Below, piece after piece: positions 1 through 6,754 of a DNA stretch of 7,867 nt. The stretch's first letter is position 1. Each line of letters starts with the position of its first letter. Below the pieces are notes generated by a model. That model was not told the origin of the DNA. It saw only the letters and a list, made by a program, of their open reading frames with translations, and searched no databases. Source of the DNA: an uncultured Clostridia bacterium (GTDB lineage: Bacteria; Bacillota; Clostridia; TANB77; CAG-508). The position numbers and the translations under genes are program-made. The stretch spans positions 1 through 7,867 of the forward strand of contig CANRFS010000059.1 in NCBI GenBank assembly GCA_947629965.1, given 5' to 3'.

Positions 1-1092
1 TCTTTTTGCTGTACATTTTGCAGCAAGTTCTGTTAAGTACCAATATTTACTTCCTTCTCTAATATTGTCTTCTTCTAAAACATATAGTAATTTTGGAAAT
101 GCTGGTGTGATATATACACCTTTTTCATTTTTCATTCCTTGTATTCTTTGATTTAACATTTCTTCTATTATCATTGCTAGTTCTTCTTTGTATTCATCTG
201 TTTCTCCTAAATAGAAACATACGCTTAAGAAAGGAGATTGTCCATTTGTTGTAGTCATAGAATTAATTTGATATTGGAATGTTTGAACACCGTCTTTTAT
301 TTCTTTTTTCAAATCTTCCTTAGCAAATTTTTCACATTGTTCTTTTGTTAAATTTCTTTCTTCATATTTTTTTAAATATAAATTATAGCTATCTCTTACA
401 AAAGGGGCAAGATGTGTCATTGTAACAGTTGCTCCACCATATTGACTAGATGTTACAGCTGTTATAATTTGTGTTGCTATTGTCATTGCTGTTAAAAATT
501 TGTGTGGTTTTTCTATCATAACTCCATTTATATTAGTTCCATTTTGTAACATATCTTCTAAGTTTATTAAATCACAATTATGAAGTGCATTTTGGGCAAA
601 ATAATCTGCATCATGAAAATGTATAATTCCTGCATCATGTGCTTTTACAATATCTTCTGGAAGTAAGAATCTTCTTGTTATGTCTGTACTTGTAATACCT
701 GCTAAATAATCTCTTTGTGTTGTTACAACTTTTGCATTCTTATTAGAATTTTCGTTATTCCAGTATTCACTTTCTCCTTCAATTAATTCTTTAATTGACT
801 GATCGGTTGTATTAGCTTTTCTAACTAATTCTCTTGTATAACGATATGTAATATATTTTTTTGCTAATTTATATTTTTGAAAAGACATTAATTTTTCTTC
901 TATTATATCTTGGATATCTTCAACTAAAATTCTTGCCTTATCTAACTCTTCTATATATTTTATAATTTCATCGATTTGATCCTTTGAAGCTTTTTCCTTT
1001 CTTGGTACTTCGTTATTAGCCTTTTGAATTGCTACTCTTATTTTTTCTGGATTATATGCAACTATTGTTCCATCCCTTTTTACTATTTTCAT
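1..1092 (-). CDS. nrdD: Anaerobic (class III) ribonucleoside-triphosphate reductase, N-terminal part, cut by window edge
   Basis: The first 364 codons of NrdD, the oxygen-sensitive glycyl-radical enzyme that reduces ribonucleoside triphosphates to dNTPs in anaerobes; the frame is open to base 1. Residues 1-95 read as an ATP-cone allosteric domain (start MKIVKRDGT, then YNPEKI, and KYITYRYTRE near 79-88). The catalytic barrel follows, with RDYLAGITSTDITRR (127-141), HFHDADYF (158-165), HNCDLIN (171-177), SSQYGGATVT (215-224) and NGQSPFLSVCF (283-293). C173 fits the first active-site cysteine; C292 is a possible partner that I cannot assign firmly. The glycyl-radical C-terminus lies outside the window, as would an nrdG activase if it follows. 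The start at 1092 is set by a strong GGGGGAG Shine-Dalgarno at 1101-1107, 8 nt upstream; an ATG at 1100 is closed at once by TGA. The gene has its own predicted promoter, separate from the upstream operon. Confidence 0.95.
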   Translation of the reverse strand, partial: MKIVKRDGTIVAYNPEKIRVAIQKANNEVPRKEKASKDQIDEIIKYIEELDKARILVEDIQDIIEEKLMSFQKYKLAKKYITYRYTRELVRKANTTDQSIKELIEGESEYWNNENSNKNAKVVTTQRDYLAGITSTDITRRFLLPEDIVKAHDAGIIHFHDADYFAQNALHNCDLINLEDMLQNGTNINGVMIEKPHKFLTAMTIATQIITAVTSSQYGGATVTMTHLAPFVRDSYNLYLKKYEERNLTKEQCEKFAKEDLKKEIKDGVQTFQYQINSMTTTNGQSPFLSVCFYLGETDEYKEELAMIIEEMLNQRIQGMKNEKGVYITPAFPKLLYVLEEDNIREGSKYWYLTELAAKCTAKR

Positions 1093-1123
1093 TTTAACAT
1101 CTCCCCCTTCAAAATGTAATTGG

Positions 1124-1152
1124 ATTATATCATAAAAAAAATAAAATGTTGT
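1124..1152 (-). promoter_or_regulatory. Predicted nrdD promoter, -35 region inside a palindrome
   Basis: A perfect -10 TATAAT (1129-1124, preceded by TGA) lies about 17 nt before the nrdD Shine-Dalgarno, which would give a short leader of roughly 25 nt. The -35 position for a 17-bp spacer falls at 1152-1147, inside the 30-bp palindrome at 1143-1172, and matches consensus poorly (ACAACA). The poor -35 suggests weak or activator-dependent transcription, or control by a factor bound to the palindrome. This is inferred from sequence only. Confidence 0.4.
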
Positions 1153-1172
1153 TGCAATTGCAACAACATTTT
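1143..1172 (-). terminator. Perfect 30-bp palindrome followed by eight T: terminator of the upstream operon and/or operator
   Basis: Bases 1143-1157 (AAAATGTTGTTGCAA) and 1158-1172 are exact reverse complements. Read on the minus strand, the hairpin (about 13 bp with an AATT turn) is followed by A and then eight T (1141-1134), the layout of a Rho-independent terminator, and it sits about 130 nt after the DUF1893 stop codon. The stem is AT-rich, so it would be a modest terminator. The core GTTGCAATTGCAAC is also a typical dimer operator and covers the predicted -35 region of nrdD. Both roles are possible. Confidence 0.55.
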
Positions 1173-1218
1173 TAGTATTTTCTTCTAATATTAGTTAAAT
1201 CAAGGCTAAGACGTTTTA

Positions 1219-1249
1219 TTACATTTATATTACAAATTGATTACAAATT
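1219..1249. repeat. Three direct repeats (TTACAWWTW) at an exact 11-bp period
   Basis: TTACATTTA at 1219-1227, TTACAAATT at 1230-1238 and TTACAAATT at 1241-1249 (plus-strand reading) recur every 11 bp, one helical turn. They lie between the DUF1893 stop and the nrdD start. Direct repeats with 10-11-bp phasing are typical binding sites of OmpR/PhoB-type response regulators, but I cannot name a factor, and AT-rich DNA produces such words by chance. Confidence 0.4.
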
Positions 1250-1253
1250 CAAT

Positions 1254-1279
1254 GCCTTAGAAATGGCTGTTTTTAAGGC
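1254..1279. terminator. Weak hairpin downstream of the DUF1893 gene
   Basis: GCCTTA (1254-1259) pairs with TAAGGC (1274-1279) around a 14-nt loop, 24 nt beyond the DUF1893 stop codon. The short T-run (TTTT, 1280-1283) lies on the plus-strand side. On the minus strand the tail is ATTGAATTT, so termination in the direction of the genes would be inefficient. It is a secondary candidate next to the palindrome at 1143-1172. Confidence 0.22.
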
Positions 1280-1302
1280 TTTTATACTACATAACCATTT
1301 AG

Positions 1303-1710
1303 TTAATTATTAATTATTTGTTCATAAATTGTTTTTATATCTTCTTCATTTTTATATTTATTTTCCATTGGGCATATTCCTGTATTGTCTTTATTTTTTA
1401 TATATTCTACTTTATTATTAAATTCATATTTAATATTATTTTTTTCTAATACAGGAATTGCAAGTTTGCTCATTACTTCTGCATAAATTTCTTTCACACC
1501 TGCTACTGCTAAAAGAGATGCGGCAACCTTTCCAATTACTTTATCTGCAACTATAGCATCTTTAAGTAATGATTCATCTTTCATTAAAATTTCTTTTATA
1601 TCTTTTATTCTATCTTGATAGTATTCTTTTATATCTCCATTTTTATAATATACAACCAAAGATGCGTTTTTTTCTAATAAAATTGCTTTTACTTTTTCTA
1701 AGTTAGTCAT
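1303..1710 (-). CDS. DUF1893 (TM1506-like, deaminase-fold) protein
   Basis: A complete 135-aa protein recognised as the DUF1893 family, whose structural prototype is Thermotoga TM1506, a protein with a cytidine-deaminase-like fold and no established reaction. Family hallmarks visible here are the N-terminal segment LEKNASLVVYYKNG (12-25), ADKVIGKVAASLL (55-67, where deaminases carry their metal-binding helix, but without the HAE signature), GVKEIYAEVMS (71-81) and the C-terminal NKDNTGICPME (106-116). The usual deaminase PCxxC zinc motif is absent; C113 is the only cysteine. It is cytosolic, with no membrane segment. Start 1710 overlaps the end of the ECF S-component gene by 8 bp and has an AAAGGA Shine-Dalgarno at 1726-1721, so the two are probably translationally coupled. 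Family call is confident; function is unknown. Its place beside a transporter suggests, by inference, a sensor or handler of the imported compound. Confidence 0.82.
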   Translation of the reverse strand: MTNLEKVKAILLEKNASLVVYYKNGDIKEYYQDRIKDIKEILMKDESLLKDAIVADKVIGKVAASLLAVAGVKEIYAEVMSKLAIPVLEKNNIKYEFNNKVEYIKNKDNTGICPMENKYKNEEDIKTIYEQIINN

Positions 1711-2269
1711 GAAGTTTTATTCCTTTCTCTATTGATTTTGCAATAAATGGAACAAATAAAAGTTGAATAGCTATCCCTGGTAATCCTGCTTTTATGCTAT
1801 CAATTACTGATAATCCATAAGTATTAAATCCAAAAATGTTCATTGCTACAAATAGTACTCCTGAATATATTACTCTTCCAAGTATAATTGTGATGATAAG
1901 TGATACATACTTATTAAATTTCTTGTTAAATAAACCTAATAAAACTGCATAAATTACTAATTCTATAAGCATATATGGTAATCTTGCAAGACTAGGCATA
2001 CCTGTTAATAAGTAGCTAAATATTACAGATGTACCTGCTACTATACTTCCACTGAATACCCCAAATGTTAATGCAGCAATTAAAACTGCAATGTGCATTG
2101 GTAAAAATGTTGCTCCTGCATTTGCTCCTGCTAAAACGTGAAATATTCTAGGTAAAGCTACACCTATTCCACTTAAAAGAGCTGTACCTATTATATACTT
2201 TGCCATTCTTGTAGATAATATATCTAATATATGATTTTCTTTTTTTATACCTTCTGATTTTTCCATCAT
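1703..2269 (-). CDS. ECF-type transporter substrate-binding S component (substrate unknown)
   Basis: A 188-aa hydrophobic protein that looks like the S component of an energy-coupling-factor transporter, the membrane protein that captures a vitamin or similar micronutrient and docks on a shared EcfA-EcfA'-EcfT module. About six membrane segments can be drawn (roughly 23-42, 54-72, 74-90, 98-115, 121-145, 160-178), with the motifs GATFLPMHIAVLIAAL (52-67) and AGLPGIAIQLL (161-171) seen in the PF12822-type group. The substrate is not readable from sequence. No EcfA or EcfT gene is nearby, which fits the shared-module (group II) arrangement. I chose the ATG at 2269 (MMEKSEG), not the in-frame ATG at 2293: AAGGAGGA at 2284-2277 lies 8 nt before 2269, whereas 2293 falls inside the preceding DUF362 coding sequence. 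The Shine-Dalgarno overlaps the DUF362 stop codon (TAAGGAGG), so the genes are coupled. Confidence 0.82.
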   Translation of the reverse strand: MMEKSEGIKKENHILDILSTRMAKYIIGTALLSGIGVALPRIFHVLAGANAGATFLPMHIAVLIAALTFGVFSGSIVAGTSVIFSYLLTGMPSLARLPYMLIELVIYAVLLGLFNKKFNKYVSLIITIILGRVIYSGVLFVAMNIFGFNTYGLSVIDSIKAGLPGIAIQLLFVPFIAKSIEKGIKLHD

Positions 2270-2282
2270 AATAAAATCCTCC

Positions 2283-3161
2283 TTACACTTCAATTAATTC
2301 ATAATCTCTATTTCCAATTCCTAAATCGCTTGCTGCTTCAATTGTATGAATTCCTTGTCTTGAATTAATTCTCTCTAATAAATGTTCCTTTCCTGGATCA
2401 TTTGAATTTTTAACTAAATCTATGCAAGCCTCATCTATTGCAACTGGATCTAAAGACGCTAATATTCCAATATCCTTCATACATGGGTCTTCTGCAACAT
2501 TACAGCAGTCACAGTCTACACTCATATTGCACATTACATTTATATATACAATATTTCCTTCAAATTTTTTAACTACACTACTTGCTGCGTCTGCCATAGC
2601 TTCTAAAAATTTTAATTGATCTACTTTAAACATTTCTTCATAGCTTGCATTTTCTTTTCCAACACAATGAATATATCTTTTTCCTTTTCCTGATGCTACA
2701 CCAATTGACAATTGTTTTAATGCTCCTCCATATCCTCCCATTGGGTGTCCTTTAAAGTGTGATAAAACAAGCAGTGAATCATAATTATCAATATCTTTTC
2801 CTACATAATTTTTCTTAATTACTTTTCCATTTGGAATTTCTAATACTTTATCTTCTCCTTCTGCATCCATAATGTCTACATTAAAATATTTTGTCCAGCC
2901 ATGTTCTTCCATTAGTTGTTTATGCTTCTCTGTTGTGTCTCTTGCTCCATCATAAGCTGTATTACATTCTACAACTGTTCCATTTACATGTTCTACTATC
3001 TTTTTTACCATTTCTGGTCTTATATAATTTTGATTTCCCCTTTCTCCTGAATGTAGCTTTACTGCTACTTTACCTGTTAAAGGTTTTTTAAGCACATCAT
3101 ACATTTTAACAATGTTTTCCGGTGTAATTTCTTTGCAAAAATATACTTTTGATTTTTCCAT
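2283..3161 (-). CDS. DUF362 protein, short form without ferredoxin insert
   Basis: A 292-aa protein of the DUF362 family, found in many anaerobes and often linked to iron-sulphur proteins; no reaction is established. Hallmarks are GKVAVKLHSGE (30-40), RPEMVKKIV (48-56), LLVLSHFKGHPMGGYGGALK (130-149), GVASGKGKRYIHC (154-166), a cysteine cluster (C211, C217, C219, C220, C227, within MSVDCDCC) and ILASLDPVAIDEACIDLV (233-250). Many relatives carry a two-cluster ferredoxin domain after the GKGK segment; here only a short linker (166-180) is present and there is no CxxCxxC motif, so this is the minimal form. The clustered cysteines could hold a metal or Fe-S cofactor (inference). No signal peptide or membrane segment. 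Start 3161 has a near-perfect AAGGAGGA at 3173-3166. It leads directly into the ECF S component, which hints at a shared pathway. Confidence 0.85.
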   Translation of the reverse strand: MEKSKVYFCKEITPENIVKMYDVLKKPLTGKVAVKLHSGERGNQNYIRPEMVKKIVEHVNGTVVECNTAYDGARDTTEKHKQLMEEHGWTKYFNVDIMDAEGEDKVLEIPNGKVIKKNYVGKDIDNYDSLLVLSHFKGHPMGGYGGALKQLSIGVASGKGKRYIHCVGKENASYEEMFKVDQLKFLEAMADAASSVVKKFEGNIVYINVMCNMSVDCDCCNVAEDPCMKDIGILASLDPVAIDEACIDLVKNSNDPGKEHLLERINSRQGIHTIEAASDLGIGNRDYELIEV

Positions 3162-3180
3162 TTTATCCTCCTTTTACTAT

Positions 3181-3196
3181 GCAACTTTATTGTTGC
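3181..3196. repeat. Small dyad upstream of the DUF362 Shine-Dalgarno
   Basis: GCAAC (3181-3185) and GTTGC (3192-3196) form an inverted repeat with a 6-nt spacer, ending 8 nt before the AAGGAGGA of the DUF362 gene. In the transcript it would be a small 5-bp hairpin. The half-site word GTTGC/GCAAC also forms the core of the 1143-1172 palindrome, but in the opposite orientation. Role unknown. Confidence 0.3.
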
Positions 3197-3208
3197 TTAA
3201 AATATATA

Positions 3209-3236
3209 ATTATTGCAATTTAAATTATGCAATAAT
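3209..3236 (-). repeat. 9-bp inverted repeat spanning the end of the papain-like gene
   Basis: ATTATTGCA (3209-3217) and TGCAATAAT (3228-3236) are exact reverse complements around a 10-nt loop. The hairpin includes the stop codon of the papain-like gene (3227-3225) and is followed on the minus strand by TATATATTTT. It could be a weak terminator or RNA-processing site dividing the ABC/papain pair from the DUF362 group. It is very AT-rich, so efficiency would be low and readthrough likely. Confidence 0.35.
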
Positions 3237-3785
3237 ATCAGTTTTATAGGTTTCACGACTATTGGCATAATCATAATTTGCTAAAAGCCCTTCGTATATA
3301 CATTGTATATTATTTAATTCTAAAAAATCCATAGGTTTTACTATTTCAGGTAAAAGTTTCTTATTTAAACAGTTCTCTAATATATATTTTACAAATTCAG
3401 CGCAATAAAATTTGTCTTCCTTCTTATATTTTTTATTTACACTTACTAAAAATAATCCAATTATATTGAACTTATATTTACTTTTTTCTTCTTTCATATT
3501 TTGTATCATTTTATGAATTTTTTCATATTGCTCATTTGTAACTCTTAATGAGTATACTGCTGATATTGTATCTTTGAATCTAGCAAAAGTTCCTCCGTGT
3601 ATTTGTTCTTGTATAAACCCTCCTCTGTATGGATTATATGGGTTTAATCTTCCGAATGAATATAGTTCAGTTAATTCAGGGTCTAACCCTAATGAAACAT
3701 GTGTGTATTTTTTCTTTGTATAATATTTTACAATGCCAGATAATGCTGTTCCTGTATGTGTTAGTACGATATATACCTCTTTCAT
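3225..3785 (-). CDS. Permuted papain-fold (YiiX/NlpC-P60-like) cysteine hydrolase
   Basis: A 186-aa protein resembling the circularly permuted NlpC/P60 (YiiX-like) papain-fold hydrolases, in which the catalytic His precedes the Cys. The N-terminus YIVLTHTGTALSGIVKYYT ends in YTHVSLGLD with candidate H29; acidic residues E37/E40 and the ELYSFGRLNPYNPYRGG block (40-56) follow; FYCAEFVKYIL (126-136) supplies candidate nucleophile C128. Members of the wider superfamily cleave peptide, amide or lipid ester bonds; the substrate here is unknown. There is no signal peptide, so it is cytosolic or peripheral, unlike secreted cell-wall NlpC/P60 enzymes. Start 3785 has GGAG at 3797-3794 with 8-nt spacing; an ATG at 3793 is closed at once by TGA. 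It begins 14 bp after the ABC transporter stop, so the two are almost certainly co-transcribed. Fold assignment is moderately sure; function is inference. Confidence 0.65.
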   Translation of the reverse strand: MKEVYIVLTHTGTALSGIVKYYTKKKYTHVSLGLDPELTELYSFGRLNPYNPYRGGFIQEQIHGGTFARFKDTISAVYSLRVTNEQYEKIHKMIQNMKEEKSKYKFNIIGLFLVSVNKKYKKEDKFYCAEFVKYILENCLNKKLLPEIVKPMDFLELNNIQCIYEGLLANYDYANSRETYKTDIIA

Positions 3786-3799
3786 TTGTTCATCTCCAT

Positions 3800-6394
3800 T
3801 TAATCTACTCTTAGTGCAACTACTGGGTCCTTTTTACTTGCCAATTTTGAAGGTATTAGTCCTGCTGTAATAGTAAGTAACATGCTTATTATAACAAGTA
3901 CTACTCCAGCAACTGGTGGTACCATCGCTCTAACTCCTACTCCTGTAAGTGCATATATAATTCCATTAATTGGAATTGTAAGTAATACAGTTATTCCTAT
4001 ACCAAGTAAACCTGCAATTAAACCTACTATAAAAGTTTCTGCATTAAATACTCTAGAAATATCTTTTTTAGATGCACCTATACTACGAAGTATTCCTATT
4101 TCTTTCGTTCTTTCAAGTACTGAAATATATGTTATTATTCCTATCATTATTGATGATACTACTAGTGATATTGCAACAAATGCTATTAAAACGTAACTAA
4201 TTATATTAATAATTTGATTTACAGATTTCATCATTATACCTACGACATCAGTATAATTTATAACATTTTCTTCTTTTCCGTCATCTTTTTGTTTTTGATT
4301 ATAATTTTCTATTTCCTTTGTAATGCTATCTTTAGATTCAAAATCTTTCGGATAAATTCTTATAGAAACAGGATTATTTAAATCAATAGCTCCTAATTTT
4401 TCTAGATTCTTTTCATAACTTGAATTCATATTTTCTGTATATGCCGTCATCATCTGAGAAAGTTCTTCTGCACTTAAAGTTGCCATTGTCATCTTTTGTT
4501 CTGCTGATAATGAATCATAGTTAAATTCTTTTTTTTCATCGTCTGTTGGAAATTCTAATCCTGAAAATACATTTGTTTCTGGTTTTTCTTTTTGTTCTTT
4601 TACGATTTCTGATTCATTAGATTTATTTATTACATATTCCTCTAAAGCCTTTGTATAGCCTATTCCTTCAGTCATTGATACTGCAACTGTATCTGGATTC
4701 TTTTTTATTATTCCTACAACTTTAATGCTTTCTGCATCATTTATTTTCTCCTTCATATAGTCAGTATCATCTTCTTTATCAAGCCATAATCCATTTTCCT
4801 TAGTATAATAATCTGAATTTAGAATTAACTTAAATGATAATCCTAATAGGTCATCATAGCTATATGATGTTTGTTCTGTTTCTTCAACTGACTCGCCTTT
4901 TTGCATTGATTTAAATTTTTTCTCTAGTTCGTCTTGATCTTTTAAACCAAGTGAATATAATGTATAATCGCTAAGTTCATCATTTTCGTTTACAACTAAA
5001 ACTACTTCATTATATTTTTTAGGCCAAGCACCTGCAAGAAGATTATATTGTGAATGTAATAGTTCTTCATTATCTAACATTTCTATCCACACATCTGTAT
5101 TTGACATCATAACAGATGACATAGAAGAATTATTACTTGCTTCTATCATTTCTCCCATTCCCATTGCATTCATAACAGTACTTGGATTAACTCTTACTAT
5201 TCCATCATCTGTATTTTCCTTGTATAAATTAATATTTAAATTATAGCTATAATCTATTGCATTTGTGTAGCCTGTTATTGTATTATTATCCGATTCTAGA
5301 TATTTTTTCAATTCTTTTAAATTATTACTTGTTACTTTATTTGAAAGTGTAGCTATCATTTCATCCATTATATCAGATGAATATACTCTTCCTTCTTCAT
5401 GGACTAATGTATCATCACTTGCTTCTCCCATCATACTTTCCATCATACTAGACATATCTATTGTTTGTTCTTCTATTGTAATTGGATATGATGATAAAGT
5501 ATCTTCTTCTACTTTATTTATATAATTTTGAACACCAGTTGATATTGCAAGTATTAAAGCAATTCCAATAATACCAATACTTCCTGCAAAAGCTGTTAAA
5601 AATGTTCTTCCTTTTTTAGTCATTAAATTATTTAAACTTAAATTTAATGCTGTAAAAAAGCTCATAGATGGTTTTTTAGTCTTCTTTTTGTCATCTTCTT
5701 TTTTATTTTTCTCTGTTTCATATGGATTACTATCATCTATTACTTTTCCATCTAAAACCTTTATAATTCTAGTTGAATATTTTTCTGCTATTTCCGGGTT
5801 ATGTGTTACCATTATTATTAACTTATCTTTAGAAATACTTTTTAATATTTCCATTATTTGCACACTTGTTTTTGTATCAAGTGCACCAGTTGGTTCATCT
5901 GCTAAAATTATTTCTGGATCGTTTACTAATGCCCTTGCAATTGCAACTCTTTGCATTTGCCCACCAGACATTTGATTTGGTTTTTTATTAATTTGATCTT
6001 TTAATCCAACACTCTCTAAAGCTTTTATTGCTTTTTGCTTTCTTTCTTTTTTTGAAACACCAGATAGTGTAAGTGCAAGTTCAACATTTGATAAAACTGT
6101 TTGGTGTGGTATCAGATTATAATTTTGAAATACAAATCCTACAGAATGATTTCTGTAAGTATCCCAATCTCTATCCTTAAATTCTTTTGTAGATTTACCA
6201 TTTATGCTTAAATCACCACTTGTGTATCTATCTAATCCACCTATTATATTTAAAAGTGTAGTTTTTCCGCATCCACTAGGTCCAAGTATTGAAACAAACT
6301 CTGACTTTCTAAACTCTATATTAATACCTTTTAGTGCTTCTACTTTTGAATCTCCAGATAAATATTCTTTAGTAATATTTTTTAATTTTAGCAT
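3800..6394 (-). CDS. MacB-like ABC transporter, ATPase fused to FtsX-type permease
   Basis: An 864-aa single-chain ABC transporter. Residues 1-225 are a complete ATPase: Walker A GPSGCGKT (38-45), Q-loop Q90, signature MSGGQMQRVAIARAL (142-156), Walker B IILADE (162-167), D-loop ALD (171-173) and switch H198. A Lys-rich linker (228-242) leads to one permease half with membrane segments near 264-286, 729-757, 786-816 and 827-848, and an extracytoplasmic domain of about 440 residues between the first two. The cytoplasmic ERTKEIGILRSIGASKKDI (761-779) and terminal DPVVALRVD mark the FtsX/MacB permease fold, which works as a homodimer and drives work on periplasmic or envelope substrates (efflux of peptides, lipoprotein handling, lytic-enzyme control) by mechanotransmission. 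The ectodomain is Met-rich (314-322, 408-430, 635-656). Start 6394 has AAGGAG at 6406-6401, 6-nt spacing. It is the first gene after a strong promoter. Substrate unknown; no two-component regulator is visible. Confidence 0.9.
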   Translation of the reverse strand: MLKLKNITKEYLSGDSKVEALKGINIEFRKSEFVSILGPSGCGKTTLLNIIGGLDRYTSGDLSINGKSTKEFKDRDWDTYRNHSVGFVFQNYNLIPHQTVLSNVELALTLSGVSKKERKQKAIKALESVGLKDQINKKPNQMSGGQMQRVAIARALVNDPEIILADEPTGALDTKTSVQIMEILKSISKDKLIIMVTHNPEIAEKYSTRIIKVLDGKVIDDSNPYETEKNKKEDDKKKTKKPSMSFFTALNLSLNNLMTKKGRTFLTAFAGSIGIIGIALILAISTGVQNYINKVEEDTLSSYPITIEEQTIDMSSMMESMMGEASDDTLVHEEGRVYSSDIMDEMIATLSNKVTSNNLKELKKYLESDNNTITGYTNAIDYSYNLNINLYKENTDDGIVRVNPSTVMNAMGMGEMIEASNNSSMSSVMMSNTDVWIEMLDNEELLHSQYNLLAGAWPKKYNEVVLVVNENDELSDYTLYSLGLKDQDELEKKFKSMQKGESVEETEQTSYSYDDLLGLSFKLILNSDYYTKENGLWLDKEDDTDYMKEKINDAESIKVVGIIKKNPDTVAVSMTEGIGYTKALEEYVINKSNESEIVKEQKEKPETNVFSGLEFPTDDEKKEFNYDSLSAEQKMTMATLSAEELSQMMTAYTENMNSSYEKNLEKLGAIDLNNPVSIRIYPKDFESKDSITKEIENYNQKQKDDGKEENVINYTDVVGIMMKSVNQIINIISYVLIAFVAISLVVSSIMIGIITYISVLERTKEIGILRSIGASKKDISRVFNAETFIVGLIAGLLGIGITVLLTIPINGIIYALTGVGVRAMVPPVAGVVLVIISMLLTITAGLIPSKLASKKDPVVALRVD

Positions 6395-6449
6395 TGTTTT
6401 CTCCTTTACAAATCAATAATTTTGTAATATTTTTATAACTAACTATATA

Positions 6450-6478
6450 ATTATATTATCCAAATTTTCCAATGTCAA
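6450..6478 (-). promoter_or_regulatory. Consensus sigma-A promoter for the ABC transporter operon
   Basis: On the minus strand TTGACA (6478-6473) and TATAAT (6455-6450) are both perfect hexamers with exactly 17 bp between them. Transcription would start near 6443, giving a leader of about 50 nt before the ATG at 6394. This is the best promoter in the window and probably drives the ABC transporter and papain-like genes, perhaps on through DUF1893. No clear operator overlaps it, which suggests constitutive, strong expression. Confidence 0.8.
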
Positions 6479-6523
6479 TCTCTAAATTATAAAGTATTGC
6501 ATAAATCGTTATTTGAAAAATAT

Positions 6524-6740
6524 TTACATACCACCATATACTATTTTATCTATATATTTTGATTTTTCTACCCTTCTTAATTTTGGTTCTGTTATATAAA
6601 ATTCTGTATATCCTCCATGTTTATATGTTATTTAATAATGCCACATCTTCTTCTGTTGCTATGAAAAATGCTCCTATATTTTTTCCTTTATTTTGTTCTT
6701 TTAATATTTTAATCATTTGACTAAAAGTCATAAAATACAT
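6524..6740 (-). pseudogene. Small unrecognised gene broken by a +1 frameshift
   Basis: From ATG 6740 (or, better spaced from GAAGAG, ATG 6731) one frame reads MTFSQMIKILKEQNKGKNIG, then AFFIATEEDVALLNNI, and stops at TAA 6623-6621. The next frame is open from 6628 to TAA 6526-6524 and reads TYKHGGYTEFYITEPKLRR, then VEKSKYIDKIVYGGM. Removing a single base between about 6634 and 6623 would join them as ...EDVALLNTYKHGGYTEF..., a basic soluble protein of about 70 residues with natural composition in both halves. I do not recognise the family. It could be a true decayed gene, a sequencing or assembly error, or (least likely) a recoding site. It stands alone between the repeat region and the ABC promoter and has no clear promoter of its own. 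Confidence 0.6.
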
Positions 6741-6754
6741 CTCTTCTTTCTTTG

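Noticed and set aside
1093..1302. An NrdR box or a riboswitch upstream of nrdD
   Set aside because: No pair of NrdR-like ACACTATATNTTGTGT sites was seen, and the predicted leader is too short for a riboswitch.
2270..2293. Longer start for the ECF S component at 2293 (MKCKEDFI...)
   Set aside because: It lies within the DUF362 coding end, and its codons cover the Shine-Dalgarno that serves the ATG at 2269.
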